Source of the DNA: Actinoplanes nipponensis
Lineage (GTDB): Bacteria > Actinomycetota > Actinomycetes > Mycobacteriales > Micromonosporaceae
Length of the DNA: 64,000 bases
Assembly (NCBI RefSeq): GCF_016862275.1
Contig: NZ_BOMQ01000081.1
Location: forward strand, 48,363-112,362
Direction: 5' to 3'
Every line of letters begins with the position of its first letter. Position 1 is the first letter of the stretch. A model generated the notes under the pieces. It was not told the DNA's origin, did no database searches, and was given only the letters and a program-made list of their open reading frames with translations. The translations under genes were made by a program, and so were the position numbers. Below, one piece after another: positions 35,101 to 43,263 of the stretch.

Positions 35101-35768
35101 GTCAGTTCGCCGGTCCCGTCCGGGGCGTTCAGGTAGAGGGCCGCGAACGGCACGTCGGCGTCGTTCTCGCCGAGGACCTGCGCGACCTGGATGCCCAGGC
35201 CGCGCTGGTCGGGCGCGTCGGCCAGGCGGGACCCGAGGGCGCTGAGGGTACGGAACCGACGGTTGGCCAGCACCCGGCCGGTGGTGTCGCTGACGACGCA
35301 GAAGACGCCGCCCACGGTGCCGTCGTCCAGCCGGATCGGGTCGTAGGAGATGTCGAAGTACGTCTCCTCGAGGAAGCCGAAGCGCTCGATCATGAACAGG
35401 TAGTCGGTGGCCCAGAACGACTCGTCGCGGGCCCGTACGCCGTCGAACAGCTCCTGGAGCACCGACCACGTCTCGGCCCACATCTCCCGGCCCGGCCGGC
35501 CCACGTGACCCGGATGCTTGACGCCCATGGTGGGGATGTAGGCGTCGTTGTAGAGCGCGCAGTAGTCCGGGCCCCAGAAGAGCACCATCTGGGCCCGGGA
35601 GGCGAGCATCGTGGCGACGGCGTCGGCGAGCTCCGCCGGCCAGCCGGCCGGGGAGCCGAGCGGGGTCGACGGCCAGTCCAGCTCCAGCATCCGGCGGCCC
35701 ATCTCGCCGCCGCGCTCGAAAGCCGTCCGCAACCGCCGCGGCAGCGCCCGATCCGCGCTGGCCCCCAT
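32127..35768 (-). CDS. Multidomain sensor kinase / receiver / PP2C phosphatase / RsbW-like kinase
   Basis: This 1213-aa soluble protein has a PAS-like domain (~20-165), GAF (~180-320), and HisKA with His351 (SHEFRTP). HATPase_c follows with NLLSNAV (464-470), DTGVGV and GTGIGLAL, then a receiver with Asp664 and Lys716 and a second GAF-like region (~750-850). The SpoIIE-type PP2C domain has Asp893 (GGDWYD), Asp911, Asp1031 and DD1077-1078. The C-terminal RsbW/SpoIIAB-type kinase domain has Asn1137 and VRDTG. An AGGAGGA 5 nt before the ATG fixes the start. It probably dephosphorylates or phosphorylates a STAS protein in response to a signal. Confidence 0.93.
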   Translation of the reverse strand: MGASADRALPRRLRTAFERGGEMGRRMLELDWPSTPLGSPAGWPAELADAVATMLASRAQMVLFWGPDYCALYNDAYIPTMGVKHPGHVGRPGREMWAETWSVLQELFDGVRARDESFWATDYLFMIERFGFLEETYFDISYDPIRLDDGTVGGVFCVVSDTTGRVLANRRFRTLSALGSRLADAPDQRGLGIQVAQVLGENDADVPFAALYLNAPDGTGELTLAGSCGLPPAACWPLSARAREQVEAVMRADRPGTLAVADAARPAPSSAADEALVLPIGAGTSGVGALVVGVSRFLAMDRGYRDFLELATAQISRAVANVRAYEQERRRAAELAALDTAKTNFFSNVSHEFRTPLTLILGPLEELLESRGLTAEQRERLAPMHRNGLRLLKLVNTVLDFSRLESGRLRAAYRPTDLADYTARLASTFRSAAERAGLRLEVDCPPLAAPVHVDREMWEKIVFNLLSNAVKYTPAGRITVRVRQRDRAAVLEVSDTGVGVSEHEQRLLFDRFHRVTGAWSRSHEGTGIGLALVRELAELHGGTATATSRLGQGSTFTVSVPLGTAHLQAERILDEGPADLPEDQSRLYVEEAHWWVGEPAPAPVAPGEVHAGRRGRVLLADDNADLRDHVARLLRPSYDVTSVNDGQEALELALTEQFDLVLTDVMMPRLDGFGLIKALRADERTRDVPIVVLSARAGEESSVEGLAAGADDYLVKPFSVRDLTARVRANLELGQTRRQIISRLRGLVDAAAAVNTVSTTAEVLDVAARHVRAMTSAGRVVLTTPGARAEVDGGAIGSAPADTVLPLPDTSGAALGELSVWSGPDGPPEPVLLTQLARLVGLRLENARLYEAEHRIASTLQHSLLPQSLPRVPGAIVASRYLPGSTEAEVGGDWYDVILAPDHQLFLVIGDVVGKGVQAAAGMGQLRNALRAYILEGFDCGEALTRLNRLVDNLGRRQFATVVCVRFDPSSRELHFSSAGHPSPMLAAPGEEGELLHTSALGPPVGALSDVTYPTLAAVLRPGQRLLLYTDGLVEDRRLGIDTGLAELRADLAKPAEHVEDLLDSLLAKAAQQTRRDDIALLVLQATEPREFVLRLPADPTRLSVLRRRLEDFLTAHAVPENDIFDLTVAISEAAANAIEHPVDPAEPVITIEVSLDDEAVLATVRDTGSWRPAGAAGFRGRGLALIGALSELSVARTEAGTAVTLRRTFSPA

Positions 35769-35864
35769 ACGTCCTCCTGCGGAAGTTCCGGCCGACAGGA
35801 TCTGCACGGTAACACCGACCGGTGCGGCTTTCCGTCGCAGCCGGGGGTCTCTAGCCTTGCCCGG

Positions 35865-36437
35865 GTGACGTCGTCCGCCCTCGACCGCGCCCTGACCGAC
35901 TCCCCGTTGCGGCCGCTGCCCGCGACGGCCGCCGAGCTGTTGCGGGCGCTGGACGCGCCGCCCCGGCTCGGCGCGCACCTGCGGGCGGTGCACGACGTCG
36001 CCTGGTCGCTCACCGACGCGCTCGGGCGGCGCCGGCCGGAGCTGCGGTTCGACACCGCCGCGGTGCTGTTCGGCGCGGCCACCCACGACATCGGCAAGGT
36101 GCTGCACGTGGCCGAGCTGTCCGGGCCCGGCCACCGGCACGAGGAGGCCGGCCGGGACCTGCTGCTGCGCTACGGCGTGCCGGCGCACCTGGCGCGGTTC
36201 GCGGGCAGCCACGGCAGCTGGACGGCGCCGGAGGCCACGCTGGACGATCTGCTCGTCAGCCTGGCCGACAAGGTGTGGAAGGCGGCCCGGATCCCGGAGC
36301 TGGAGGAACGGGTCGGCCTCCACCTGGGCGGCGCCCCGTGGGAGGCGTTCCTGGTGCTGGACGACGTGCTCCAGGAGCTGGCGGCCGGCGCGGACGAGCG
36401 CCTGGCGTTCCAGGCGGCCCACCCGGTCGCGGCCTGA
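35865..36437 (+). CDS. HD-domain phosphohydrolase
   Basis: This 190-aa protein has the HD metal site: His43, His74-Asp75 in THDIGK, His90/His92 and His116, and Asp135 in SLADKVWK. Such single-domain proteins hydrolyse phosphate esters or nucleotides, and the substrate cannot be told. It starts at GTG, diverging across 96 bp from the sensor kinase gene. It faces the first glutamyl hydrolase convergently with a 6-bp gap. Confidence 0.85.
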   Translation: MTSSALDRALTDSPLRPLPATAAELLRALDAPPRLGAHLRAVHDVAWSLTDALGRRRPELRFDTAAVLFGAATHDIGKVLHVAELSGPGHRHEEAGRDLLLRYGVPAHLARFAGSHGSWTAPEATLDDLLVSLADKVWKAARIPELEERVGLHLGGAPWEAFLVLDDVLQELAAGADERLAFQAAHPVAA

Positions 36438-36443
36438 GCCCGG

Positions 36444-37193
36444 TCAGGCGGCCAGGGCGGTCCGGCCGAGCCCGGCGCGGGCCGCGGCGGCCTCCGCGAG
36501 GGCGGCGAAGACCCGCAGGTCGCCGGTGCGCTCGGGGTGCCACTGCACGCCCAGCGCGAACGACCGCGCGCGGTCCTCGATGATCTCGATGACCCGGTCG
36601 TCGGGGCACCGGCCGACCACCGTGAACGTGCCGGGGTCGTCGATGGCCTGGTGGTGGAACGAGTTCACGGTCAGCCGGGGACCGAGCAGGGCCCGCGCCG
36701 CCGAGCCGGGGGTGAGCACCACGTCGTGCCGGCCGAAGGCCGAGGAGTCCACGGCGAGCGGGTCGGTGCCGGGCGCCGCCCGGTGCCGGTCGTGGCCGAC
36801 CAGGTCGGGCAGGTGCTGGTGCAGGGAGCCGCCGGTGGCCACGGCCATCACCTGCAGGCCGCGGCAGACGCCGAGCACGGGCAGGTCCGCGGCCAGGGCG
36901 GCGCGCATGAGGATCAGCTCGGAGGCGTCCCGGACCGGGTCGGCGTCGGTGGCCGGGTGCCGTTCGGCGCCCCAGTTGGCCGGGTCGACGTCGCCGCCGC
37001 CGGCGAAGACGATGCCGTCGAGCGACTCGAGCACGTCCGTGCCGGGGTCGTCGGGGGTGATCAGGACCGCGCGACCGCCGGTGGCGTGCACCGCCCGGAC
37101 GTATGACATCGGCAGCATGCCGACGACTTGCTCATTGCTGCCGTACTGGACCTGTTGGGCGTACGCGGTCAATCCGATCAGGGGCCTTCGCAT
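36444..37193 (-). CDS. Gamma-glutamyl-gamma-aminobutyrate hydrolase-like class I amidotransferase (copy 1)
   Basis: The 249 aa carry the class I glutamine-amidotransferase fold of PuuD-like hydrolases. The nucleophile is Cys110 (GVCRGLQ), with His219 and Glu221 in QWHPE, plus GGGDVDP. It cleaves the gamma-glutamyl bond of an oxidised intermediate to free glutamate. It is the last gene of the operon. The second copy lies just upstream with the same layout but differs through most of the sequence, so this is an old duplication with possibly different substrates. Confidence 0.9.
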   Translation of the reverse strand: MRRPLIGLTAYAQQVQYGSNEQVVGMLPMSYVRAVHATGGRAVLITPDDPGTDVLESLDGIVFAGGGDVDPANWGAERHPATDADPVRDASELILMRAALAADLPVLGVCRGLQVMAVATGGSLHQHLPDLVGHDRHRAAPGTDPLAVDSSAFGRHDVVLTPGSAARALLGPRLTVNSFHHQAIDDPGTFTVVGRCPDDRVIEIIEDRARSFALGVQWHPERTGDLRVFAALAEAAAARAGLGRTALAA

Positions 37194-37251
37194 GCTCCGG
37201 TGCTCCTCCTTCGTCCGTAGAACCTGCGTATCGGCGGGCTCACCGGATGTC

Positions 37252-37938
37252 TTAGGCCGTCGCGGCGGCCACCAGGGCGCCGAACAGCCGCTTGTCCCGG
37301 GTCACTTCCGGGTGCCACTGCACGCCGAGCACGAACCGGTGCGCCGGGTCCTCCACCGCCTCGGGCAGGCCGTCCTCGGCCCGGCCGGTGACGGTCAGCG
37401 TGCCGGGATCGGCGACGCCCTGGTGATGGAAGCAGTGCACCCGGGTGTCGTCGTCCATCAGGTCGGCGATCCGGCTGCCCGGGGTGAACCGGGCCTCGTG
37501 CTCGCCGTAGACCCCCGGGGCCGGGCGGTGCCGATCGTGCCCGAGCACGTCGGGCAGGTGCTGGTGCAGGCGGCCGCCGGCGGCGACGGTGAGCAGCTGC
37601 ATGCCCCGGCAGACGCCCAGCACCGGCAGGTCCCGGGTCAGGGCCGCCCGGGCCAGCAGCATCTCGGCGGTGTCCCGGTCGGGCCGGGTGTCCGTCTCCG
37701 GGCCGGGCTCGGCGCCGTACAGCTCCGGGCCGACGTCGGCGCCGCCGCTGAGCACCAGGCCGTCGAGGATGCGCAGCACGTCGGTGTCGAGGTCGTCGGG
37801 CGGCAGCAGGACCGCCCGTCCGCCGGCTGCGGTGACGGCGGCGACGTAGTCGTGCGGCACCAGCGTGGTGGGCAGGTTGTGCCACACACCCCAGGTGGCC
37901 GGTTCCACATAGGTGGTGATGCCGATGACGGGTCGCAT
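37252..37938 (-). CDS. Gamma-glutamyl-gamma-aminobutyrate hydrolase-like class I amidotransferase (copy 2)
   Basis: This PuuD-like amidotransferase of about 228 aa has Cys110 (GVCRGMQ), His209/Glu211 (QWHPE) and SGGADVGPELYG. The ATG at 37938 gives the homologue-like MRPVIGITTY start. Three in-frame GTG codons lie up to 18 nt upstream. It hydrolyses a gamma-glutamyl conjugate in the operon's pathway. About 200 bp with two hairpins separate it from the upstream SDR, so it may also have its own promoter. Confidence 0.9.
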   Translation of the reverse strand: MRPVIGITTYVEPATWGVWHNLPTTLVPHDYVAAVTAAGGRAVLLPPDDLDTDVLRILDGLVLSGGADVGPELYGAEPGPETDTRPDRDTAEMLLARAALTRDLPVLGVCRGMQLLTVAAGGRLHQHLPDVLGHDRHRPAPGVYGEHEARFTPGSRIADLMDDDTRVHCFHHQGVADPGTLTVTGRAEDGLPEAVEDPAHRFVLGVQWHPEVTRDKRLFGALVAAATA

Positions 37939-38002
37939 CTTCACCACGGTATCCACGATCGGCGGCGGACCGGATCAACCGTGCGGGTGATCCGGAGAGG
38001 GA

Positions 38003-38036
38003 GTGCGCGGCGCCGGCTCGATGAGTCGGCGCCGCA
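38003..38036. terminator. Hairpin between SDR and hydrolase copy 2
   Basis: The arms GGCGCCG / CGGCGCC extend through flanking GTGCG/GCAC with a 2-nt bulge and an 11-nt loop. They form a stable stem in the gap after the SDR gene. Confidence 0.5.
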
Positions 38037-38131
38037 CCCGGGTCCTCGGACCCACCCGTGCAGCGATCGCAGCGTGCGCGAGCGGAGATTCGACCCCTTC
38101 GCCCGGCGTGAACTGGGCGTGTTCGCTTGGT

Positions 38132-38148
38132 CCCCGCCGATTGCGGGG
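38132..38148. terminator. Short GC stem after SDR
   Basis: CCCCGC / GCGGGG with a 5-nt loop begins 9 bp after the SDR stop on the minus strand. No T-run follows, so termination would be partial. Confidence 0.4.
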
Positions 38149-38156
38149 TTCAAACA

Positions 38157-38921
38157 CTACAGAGGGGTCACATACGCGCCGGTGATACCTCCGTCGACGA
38201 CGAATTGCGAAGCGGTCATGAAGGAGGCGTCGTCGCTGGCCAGGAAGGCCACCGCGGCGGCGATCTCTTCGGGCTCGGCGAACCGGCCCATCGGCACGTG
38301 CACCAGCCGGCGCGCGGCCCGCTCCGGATCCTTGGCGAACAGGTCCATGAGCAGCGGCGTGGCGACCGGCCCGGGGCACAGCGCGTTGATCCGGATGCCC
38401 TCGCGGGCGAACTGCACGCCCAGCTCCCGGGTCATCGCCAGCACGCCGCCCTTGCTCGCGGTGTACGCGATCTGCGAGGTCGCCGCCCCCAGCAGCGCCA
38501 CGAACGAGGCCGTGTTGATGATCGACCCCTTGCCCTGGCGCTGCATGTGCGGGATCGCGTACTTGCAGCAGAAGAACACGCTGGTGGTGTTCACCCGCAG
38601 CACCCGCTCCCACGCCTCCAGCCCGGTGACCAGAATGGAGTCGTCGTCGGGCGGGGAGATGCCGGCGTTGTTGAAGGCGATGTCGACCCGGCCGTACCGC
38701 TCGGCCACCCCGTCGAACAGCGACCGGACCGCCTCCTCGTCGCTGACGTCGCAGGCGACGAAGTCGCCGCCCACCTCGCCGGCCGCGGCCTTGCCGGCGT
38801 CCGCCGAGATGTCCACGCAGACGACCTTGGCCCCCTCGGCCGCGAACCGCCGCGCGGTGGCCAGCCCGATGCCGCTTCCGGCGCCGGTGATGACGGCGAC
38901 GCGATCCTGCAAACGCTCCAC
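38157..38921 (-). CDS. Short-chain dehydrogenase/reductase
   Basis: This 254-aa classical SDR has the cofactor loop TGAGSGIG (12-19), NNAG, the catalytic triad Ser139, Tyr153 and Lys157 (YTASK), and PGPVATPL near the substrate-binding lid. In this operon it probably oxidises a hydroxyl group of a gamma-glutamylated intermediate to the aldehyde used by the neighbouring dehydrogenase. This function is inferred from context. It starts at a GTG 10 bp after the aldehyde dehydrogenase stop. Confidence 0.9.
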   Translation of the reverse strand: MERLQDRVAVITGAGSGIGLATARRFAAEGAKVVCVDISADAGKAAAGEVGGDFVACDVSDEEAVRSLFDGVAERYGRVDIAFNNAGISPPDDDSILVTGLEAWERVLRVNTTSVFFCCKYAIPHMQRQGKGSIINTASFVALLGAATSQIAYTASKGGVLAMTRELGVQFAREGIRINALCPGPVATPLLMDLFAKDPERAARRLVHVPMGRFAEPEEIAAAVAFLASDDASFMTASQFVVDGGITGAYVTPL

Positions 38922-38931
38922 AGCTGACCCC

Positions 38932-40296
38932 TCAGGATTCCGTCGAGATGAACACGTTCTTGACGTCGGTGAACGCCAGCACCGCGTCGGGGCCGAGCTC
39001 CCGGCCGAGGCCGGACTGCTTCATGCCGCCGAACGGGGTCCAGTAGCGCACCGACGAGTGCGAGTTGACGCTGAGGTTGCCGGTCTCCACGCCCCGGGAG
39101 ACCCGCAGCGCCCGGCCGAGGTCGCGGGTCCACACCGAACCGGAGAGGCCGTACTCGGTGTCGTTGGCCAGCCGGACGGCCTCCTCCTCGTCGCGGAACG
39201 GCAGGACCGACAGCACCGGCCCGAAGACCTCCTCGCGCCAGTGCCGGTCCTGGGCCGAGCCGGCGAGCAGCACGGTCGGCGGGAACCACCAGCCGTCGCC
39301 GGTGGGCGCCTCGCCGGCGAACGCCACGTCGGCGCCCTCGGTGTAGGACGCCACGGTGGCGCGGTGCCCGGCCGAGATCAGCGGGCCCATCTCGGCGGTC
39401 TCCAGCGCCGGGTCCTGCACCCGGTACGCCTTGACCGCCGGCTCCAGCAAAGCCAGGAAGCGGTCGTACACCGAGTCCTGGACCAGCAGCCGGGAGCGGG
39501 CGCAGCAGTCCTGACCGGCGTTGTCGAAGACGCCGCCGGGCGCCGCCGCGGCGGCCTTCTCCAGGTCGGCGTCGGCGAAGACGATGTTGGCACTCTTGCC
39601 GCCCAGCTCCAGGGTGACGCGTTTCACCTGGTCCGCGCAGCCCGCCATGATCGACTTCCCGACCTCGGTGGAGCCGGTGAAGCACACCTTGCGTACCGCC
39701 GGGTGGGTGACGAAGCGCTGCCCGACCACGCTGCCCTTGCCCGGCAGCACGGTGAACACGCCCTCCGGCAGCCCGGCCGTCAGCGCCAGCTCACCGAGCC
39801 GGATCGCGGTCAGCGGGGTGAGCTCGGCCGGCTTGAGCACGACGGTGTTGCCCGCCGCCAGCGCCGGCGCGAAGCCCCAGCCCGCGATCGGCATCGGGAA
39901 GTTCCACGGCACGATGATGCCGACCACGCCGAGCGGCTCGTGGAAGGTGACGTCGAGGCCGCCGGCCACCGGGATCTGCCGCCCGGAGAGCCGCTCCGGC
40001 GCGCCCGCGTAGTAGTCGAGCACGTCGCGGACGTTGCCCGCCTCCCAGCGGGCGTTGCCGATGGTGTGCCCGGCGTTGCCGACCTCCAGCCGGGCGAGCT
40101 CCTCACGGTGGTCGTCCACGACCGCGGCGAAGCGCCGCAGCAGCCGCGCCCGGTCCCCGGGCGCCACCAGCCGCCAGGAGGCGAAGGCTTGCTGCGCCCG
40201 TTCGATCGCGGCGTCGGTCTCAGCGGTACCCAGCGACGGTACGGACGTGAGCACAGTCCCCGTAGCCGGATTGATCACGTCTGTCACAGGCCCCAT
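38932..40296 (-). CDS. NAD(P)-dependent aldehyde dehydrogenase
   Basis: The 454 aa carry the ALDH superfamily motifs PWNFPMPI, FTGSTEVGK, LELGGKS with Glu230, and GQDCCA with the catalytic Cys264. The C-terminal PFGGMKQSGLGRE is the usual oligomerisation motif. Between the ligase and the SDR, it would oxidise a gamma-glutamyl aldehyde to the acid, like PuuC or the AldC neighbour of GlnA4 in mycobacteria. The ATG at 40296 was preferred over the longer frame because it begins 38 bp after the ligase stop and matches the family's length. Confidence 0.93.
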   Translation of the reverse strand: MGPVTDVINPATGTVLTSVPSLGTAETDAAIERAQQAFASWRLVAPGDRARLLRRFAAVVDDHREELARLEVGNAGHTIGNARWEAGNVRDVLDYYAGAPERLSGRQIPVAGGLDVTFHEPLGVVGIIVPWNFPMPIAGWGFAPALAAGNTVVLKPAELTPLTAIRLGELALTAGLPEGVFTVLPGKGSVVGQRFVTHPAVRKVCFTGSTEVGKSIMAGCADQVKRVTLELGGKSANIVFADADLEKAAAAAPGGVFDNAGQDCCARSRLLVQDSVYDRFLALLEPAVKAYRVQDPALETAEMGPLISAGHRATVASYTEGADVAFAGEAPTGDGWWFPPTVLLAGSAQDRHWREEVFGPVLSVLPFRDEEEAVRLANDTEYGLSGSVWTRDLGRALRVSRGVETGNLSVNSHSSVRYWTPFGGMKQSGLGRELGPDAVLAFTDVKNVFISTES

Positions 40297-40334
40297 CCAA
40301 CCACCCCGCCACCGCCCTTGACCTGCCTGAAGAC

Positions 40335-41681
40335 TCACAGCCTTTCGAAACCTCGCTTGAGTTCCCAGTCGGTCACCGCCGCGTCGAACGCGGCCAGCTC
40401 GATCCTGCCCATGTTGGCATAGTGCGCGACCACCTCCGGGCCGAACGCCGCCGCCGCCACCGGGCTGAGGTCCCACAGCTCGACCGCGTCCCGCAGATGC
40501 GCGGGCACCCGCGGCGCCGAGGCGTCCTCGTAGGCGTTGCCCCGGAACTCCGGCTCCAGCTCCAGCTCGTTCTCCAGCCCGTGCAGCGCCCCCGCCACCA
40601 GCGCCGCGATGGCCAGGTACGGGTTCACGTCCCCGCCCGGCACCCGGTTCTCCACCCGCATGCCCTGGCCGTGTCCGGCCATCCGCAGCGAGCAGGTGCG
40701 GTTGTCGACGCCCCAGCGCAGCGCGGTCGGCGCGAACGAGCCGGGCTGGTAGCGCTTGTACGAGTTGATGTTGGGCGCGAAGAGCAGGCTGAACTCGCGC
40801 ATGGTGGCGAGCAGGCCGGCCACCACCCGCTGCCCGACGGGGCTCAGGTGGGCCGGGCCGTCACCGAGCATCGCCGAGCGGCCCTCCCGGTCGCGCAGCG
40901 AGAAGTGGATGTGGCAGGAGTTGCCCTCGCGCTCGTTCGGCTTGGCCATGAAGGTCAGCGCCATGCCCTCCTGGGCGGCGATCTCCTTGGCCCCGTTCTT
41001 GTAGATCACGTGGTTGTCGGCGCAGGTGAGCGCGTCGGCGTAGCGGAACGCGATCTCGTGCTGGCCCAGGTTGCACTCGCCCTTGGCGCTCTCCGGGATC
41101 AGGCCGGCGCCGTACATCTCGTTGCGGATGCGGCGCAGCAGCGGCTCGACCCGGGCGGTGCCCAGCAGCGAATAGTCCACGTTGTACTGGTTCGCCGGGG
41201 TCAGCCGCCGGTAGTCCTGGCTGAACGCCTGCTCGTAGGAGTCGCGGTAGAGCACGAACTCCAGCTCGGTGCCCGCGTACGCGGTCAGGCCGTGCTCGGC
41301 CAGCCGGTCGAGCTGGCGGCGCAGGATCTGCCGGGGCGAGGCGTAGACGGCCTGACCGTCGGTGGTCTCCAGGTCGGCCAGCACCATCGCCGTGCCGGGC
41401 TGCCACGGCACGCGGCGCAGCGTGGCGAAGTCGGGGCGCATCACGAAGTCGCCGTAACCGCTGTTCCACGACGACATGGCGTACCCGTCGACGGTGTTCA
41501 TGTCCACGTCGACCGCGAGCAGGTAGTTGCAGCCCTCGCTGCCGCCCGAGACCACCTCGTCCATGAAGAACCTGCTGTGCAGCCGCTTGCCCTGGAGCCG
41601 GCCCTGCATGTCGGTGAGCGCGAGCAGAACGGTGTCGATGCTGCCGTTCGAGACGGCGACGTCCAGGTCTTCGAGATCCAT
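40335..41681 (-). CDS. Glutamine-synthetase-like gamma-glutamyl-amine ligase (GlnA3/GlnA4 type)
   Basis: This 448-aa ligase has the GS fold with metal/glutamate ligands Glu139 and Glu141 (TELEF), Glu202 (GECNLG), His257 (CHIHF) and the GQGMRVENRVPG segment. The adenylylation loop of true GlnA is absent, and the N-terminal half differs from GlnA. It would attach an amine (ethanolamine or polyamine) to glutamate using ATP. A GGAGGG ribosome-binding site precedes the ATG. The gene order (ligase, ALDH, SDR, glutamyl hydrolase) matches the glnA4 region of mycobacteria. Confidence 0.92.
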   Translation of the reverse strand: MDLEDLDVAVSNGSIDTVLLALTDMQGRLQGKRLHSRFFMDEVVSGGSEGCNYLLAVDVDMNTVDGYAMSSWNSGYGDFVMRPDFATLRRVPWQPGTAMVLADLETTDGQAVYASPRQILRRQLDRLAEHGLTAYAGTELEFVLYRDSYEQAFSQDYRRLTPANQYNVDYSLLGTARVEPLLRRIRNEMYGAGLIPESAKGECNLGQHEIAFRYADALTCADNHVIYKNGAKEIAAQEGMALTFMAKPNEREGNSCHIHFSLRDREGRSAMLGDGPAHLSPVGQRVVAGLLATMREFSLLFAPNINSYKRYQPGSFAPTALRWGVDNRTCSLRMAGHGQGMRVENRVPGGDVNPYLAIAALVAGALHGLENELELEPEFRGNAYEDASAPRVPAHLRDAVELWDLSPVAAAAFGPEVVAHYANMGRIELAAFDAAVTDWELKRGFERL

Positions 41682-41702
41682 CCGGTTCCCTCCAGGGGAC
41701 GT

Positions 41703-41726
41703 GGGGCCGGGCGGCCGCCCGGCCCC
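41703..41726. terminator. Perfect 24-bp GC palindrome between permease and ligase
   Basis: A 12-bp arm (GGGGCCGGGCGG) abuts its exact complement. It lies in the 55-bp gap after the permease stop, upstream of the ligase ribosome-binding site. It may attenuate or process the operon mRNA. Confidence 0.6.
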
Positions 41727-41736
41727 CTCTAATAGA

Positions 41737-43263
41737 TCACTCCCCGGCCGGCAGCGTCGGCTCTCCGTGTGCCGCCTTCTCGATCAGGTTCTGTTTCGGC
41801 CCGGTGAACCACTTGCGGGCGCTGGCGAACCACCACACCGTCGCCCCGCCGACCACCACCGCCACCGCGACGATCGTGTAGTTGAAGTTCGCCGCGGTGA
41901 TCGGGCCGGCCACCGGCAGCACGAACAGCACGCAGATGGCCACCACCCAGACGATCGCGATCCAGCCGACCGCGGCGCTCCACCGGCCCAGGTTCCACGG
42001 GCCCGGGGTGAAGTCGTCGCTCATCCGGCGCAGCAGCACCGGACCCACGTAGGCGATGTAGAGGCCGATGACGGCGATCGAGGTCGCGGCCGCGTACGCC
42101 GTGGTGTTCCACAGCGACGGCAGCACCAGCAGGGTGGAGATGGTCACGCAGAGCCAGATCGAGTTGGTCGGCGTACCGGTGCGGGGGTTGACCTTCTTCC
42201 ACAGCCGGGAGCCGGGCAGCGCGCCGTCCCGGGCGAAGGCGTACGACATGCGGGAGTTCGCCGTCACCGACGCCATGCCGCAGAAGAACTGGGCGACCAC
42301 GCAGATGAACAGCAGGAACGTGCCCAGGTTGTGCCCGGCCGCGTCGATGAAGATCTGCGCGGGCGGCAGCCCCAGGTCGGTGGTCCGCTCGGCGTCGTAG
42401 TCCTGGATCGACCAGGTGATGGCCACCAGCAGCACGAAGCCGGCGATGACCGAGACGACGACGGAGAGCACGATGCCGCGCGGCGCGGCCCGGGCGGCGT
42501 CGTGGGTCTCCTCGGCCACATGCGCGGAGGCGTCGTAGCCCGTGTACGTGTACTGGGCCATCAGCAGGCCGATCAGCACGGCGTAGATCGCGGCGCCCTG
42601 GAAGGTGAAGCCGGTCTCGTTGCGGACCTCGAAGAACACCTCCGAGATGGGCTTGTGCTGGTCCGGCACGAAGGCGAGCACGACCACGATCACCGCGACG
42701 CCGATCAGGTGCCACCAGGCGCTGACGTCGGAGAGCAGCCGCACCAGGCTGACCCCGAAGGTGTTCAGCAGCCCGTGGATGACGATCAGGACCAGGAAGA
42801 TCAGGAACGTCCGGCCCTTGGTGACCTCCATGTCGAAGGTCAGGCTGAGGAACGCCGACGTGGTGATGGCCGCGCCGAAGTCGATCGCCGCGGTGACGGC
42901 CACCTCGCCCAGGAAGTTGAACCAGCCGATGAACCAGGCCCACGCGGCCTTGTTGCGTTTGGCCAGCGCGGCGGCCCACCAGTAGAGGGCGCCGGCGGTG
43001 GGGTAGGCCGAGCACACCTCGGCCATGGCCAGGGCCACGAAGGTGACCATGATGCCGACGAAGAGCCAGCCGAGCGTGATGGCGACCGGGCCGCCGGCGT
43101 TCATGGCGATGCCGTACGACGTGATGGCGCCGGCCAGGATGGAGATGATCGAGAAGGAGACCGCGAAGTTCGAGAAGCCGGACAGTCGGCGGTGCAGTTC
43201 CTGCTGGTAGCCGAGCTGGGCGAGGCGTTCTTCGTCGGTGCTGGGGGCAGGGCTAACGCTCAT
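41737..43263 (-). CDS. APC-family amino acid/amine permease
   Basis: This 508-aa transporter has about twelve membrane segments. The first contains FAVSFSIISILAGAITSYGIAM, followed by the amino-acid-permease AMAEVCSAYPTAGALYWW stretch. A loop with YTGYDASAHVAEET is typical of the GABA/polyamine/ethanolamine branch. It is the first gene of the operon and probably imports the amine that the ligase activates. The ATG at 43263 has GGGAG 7 nt upstream. A GTG two codons earlier is an alternative. Confidence 0.92.
   Translation of the reverse strand: MSVSPAPSTDEERLAQLGYQQELHRRLSGFSNFAVSFSIISILAGAITSYGIAMNAGGPVAITLGWLFVGIMVTFVALAMAEVCSAYPTAGALYWWAAALAKRNKAAWAWFIGWFNFLGEVAVTAAIDFGAAITTSAFLSLTFDMEVTKGRTFLIFLVLIVIHGLLNTFGVSLVRLLSDVSAWWHLIGVAVIVVVLAFVPDQHKPISEVFFEVRNETGFTFQGAAIYAVLIGLLMAQYTYTGYDASAHVAEETHDAARAAPRGIVLSVVVSVIAGFVLLVAITWSIQDYDAERTTDLGLPPAQIFIDAAGHNLGTFLLFICVVAQFFCGMASVTANSRMSYAFARDGALPGSRLWKKVNPRTGTPTNSIWLCVTISTLLVLPSLWNTTAYAAATSIAVIGLYIAYVGPVLLRRMSDDFTPGPWNLGRWSAAVGWIAIVWVVAICVLFVLPVAGPITAANFNYTIVAVAVVVGGATVWWFASARKWFTGPKQNLIEKAAHGEPTLPAGE

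Noticed and set aside
38132..38160. T-arm-like GGTTCAAAC string, possible tRNA end
   Set aside because: The flanking bases do not form the T stem, and no acceptor or anticodon arm can be drawn.
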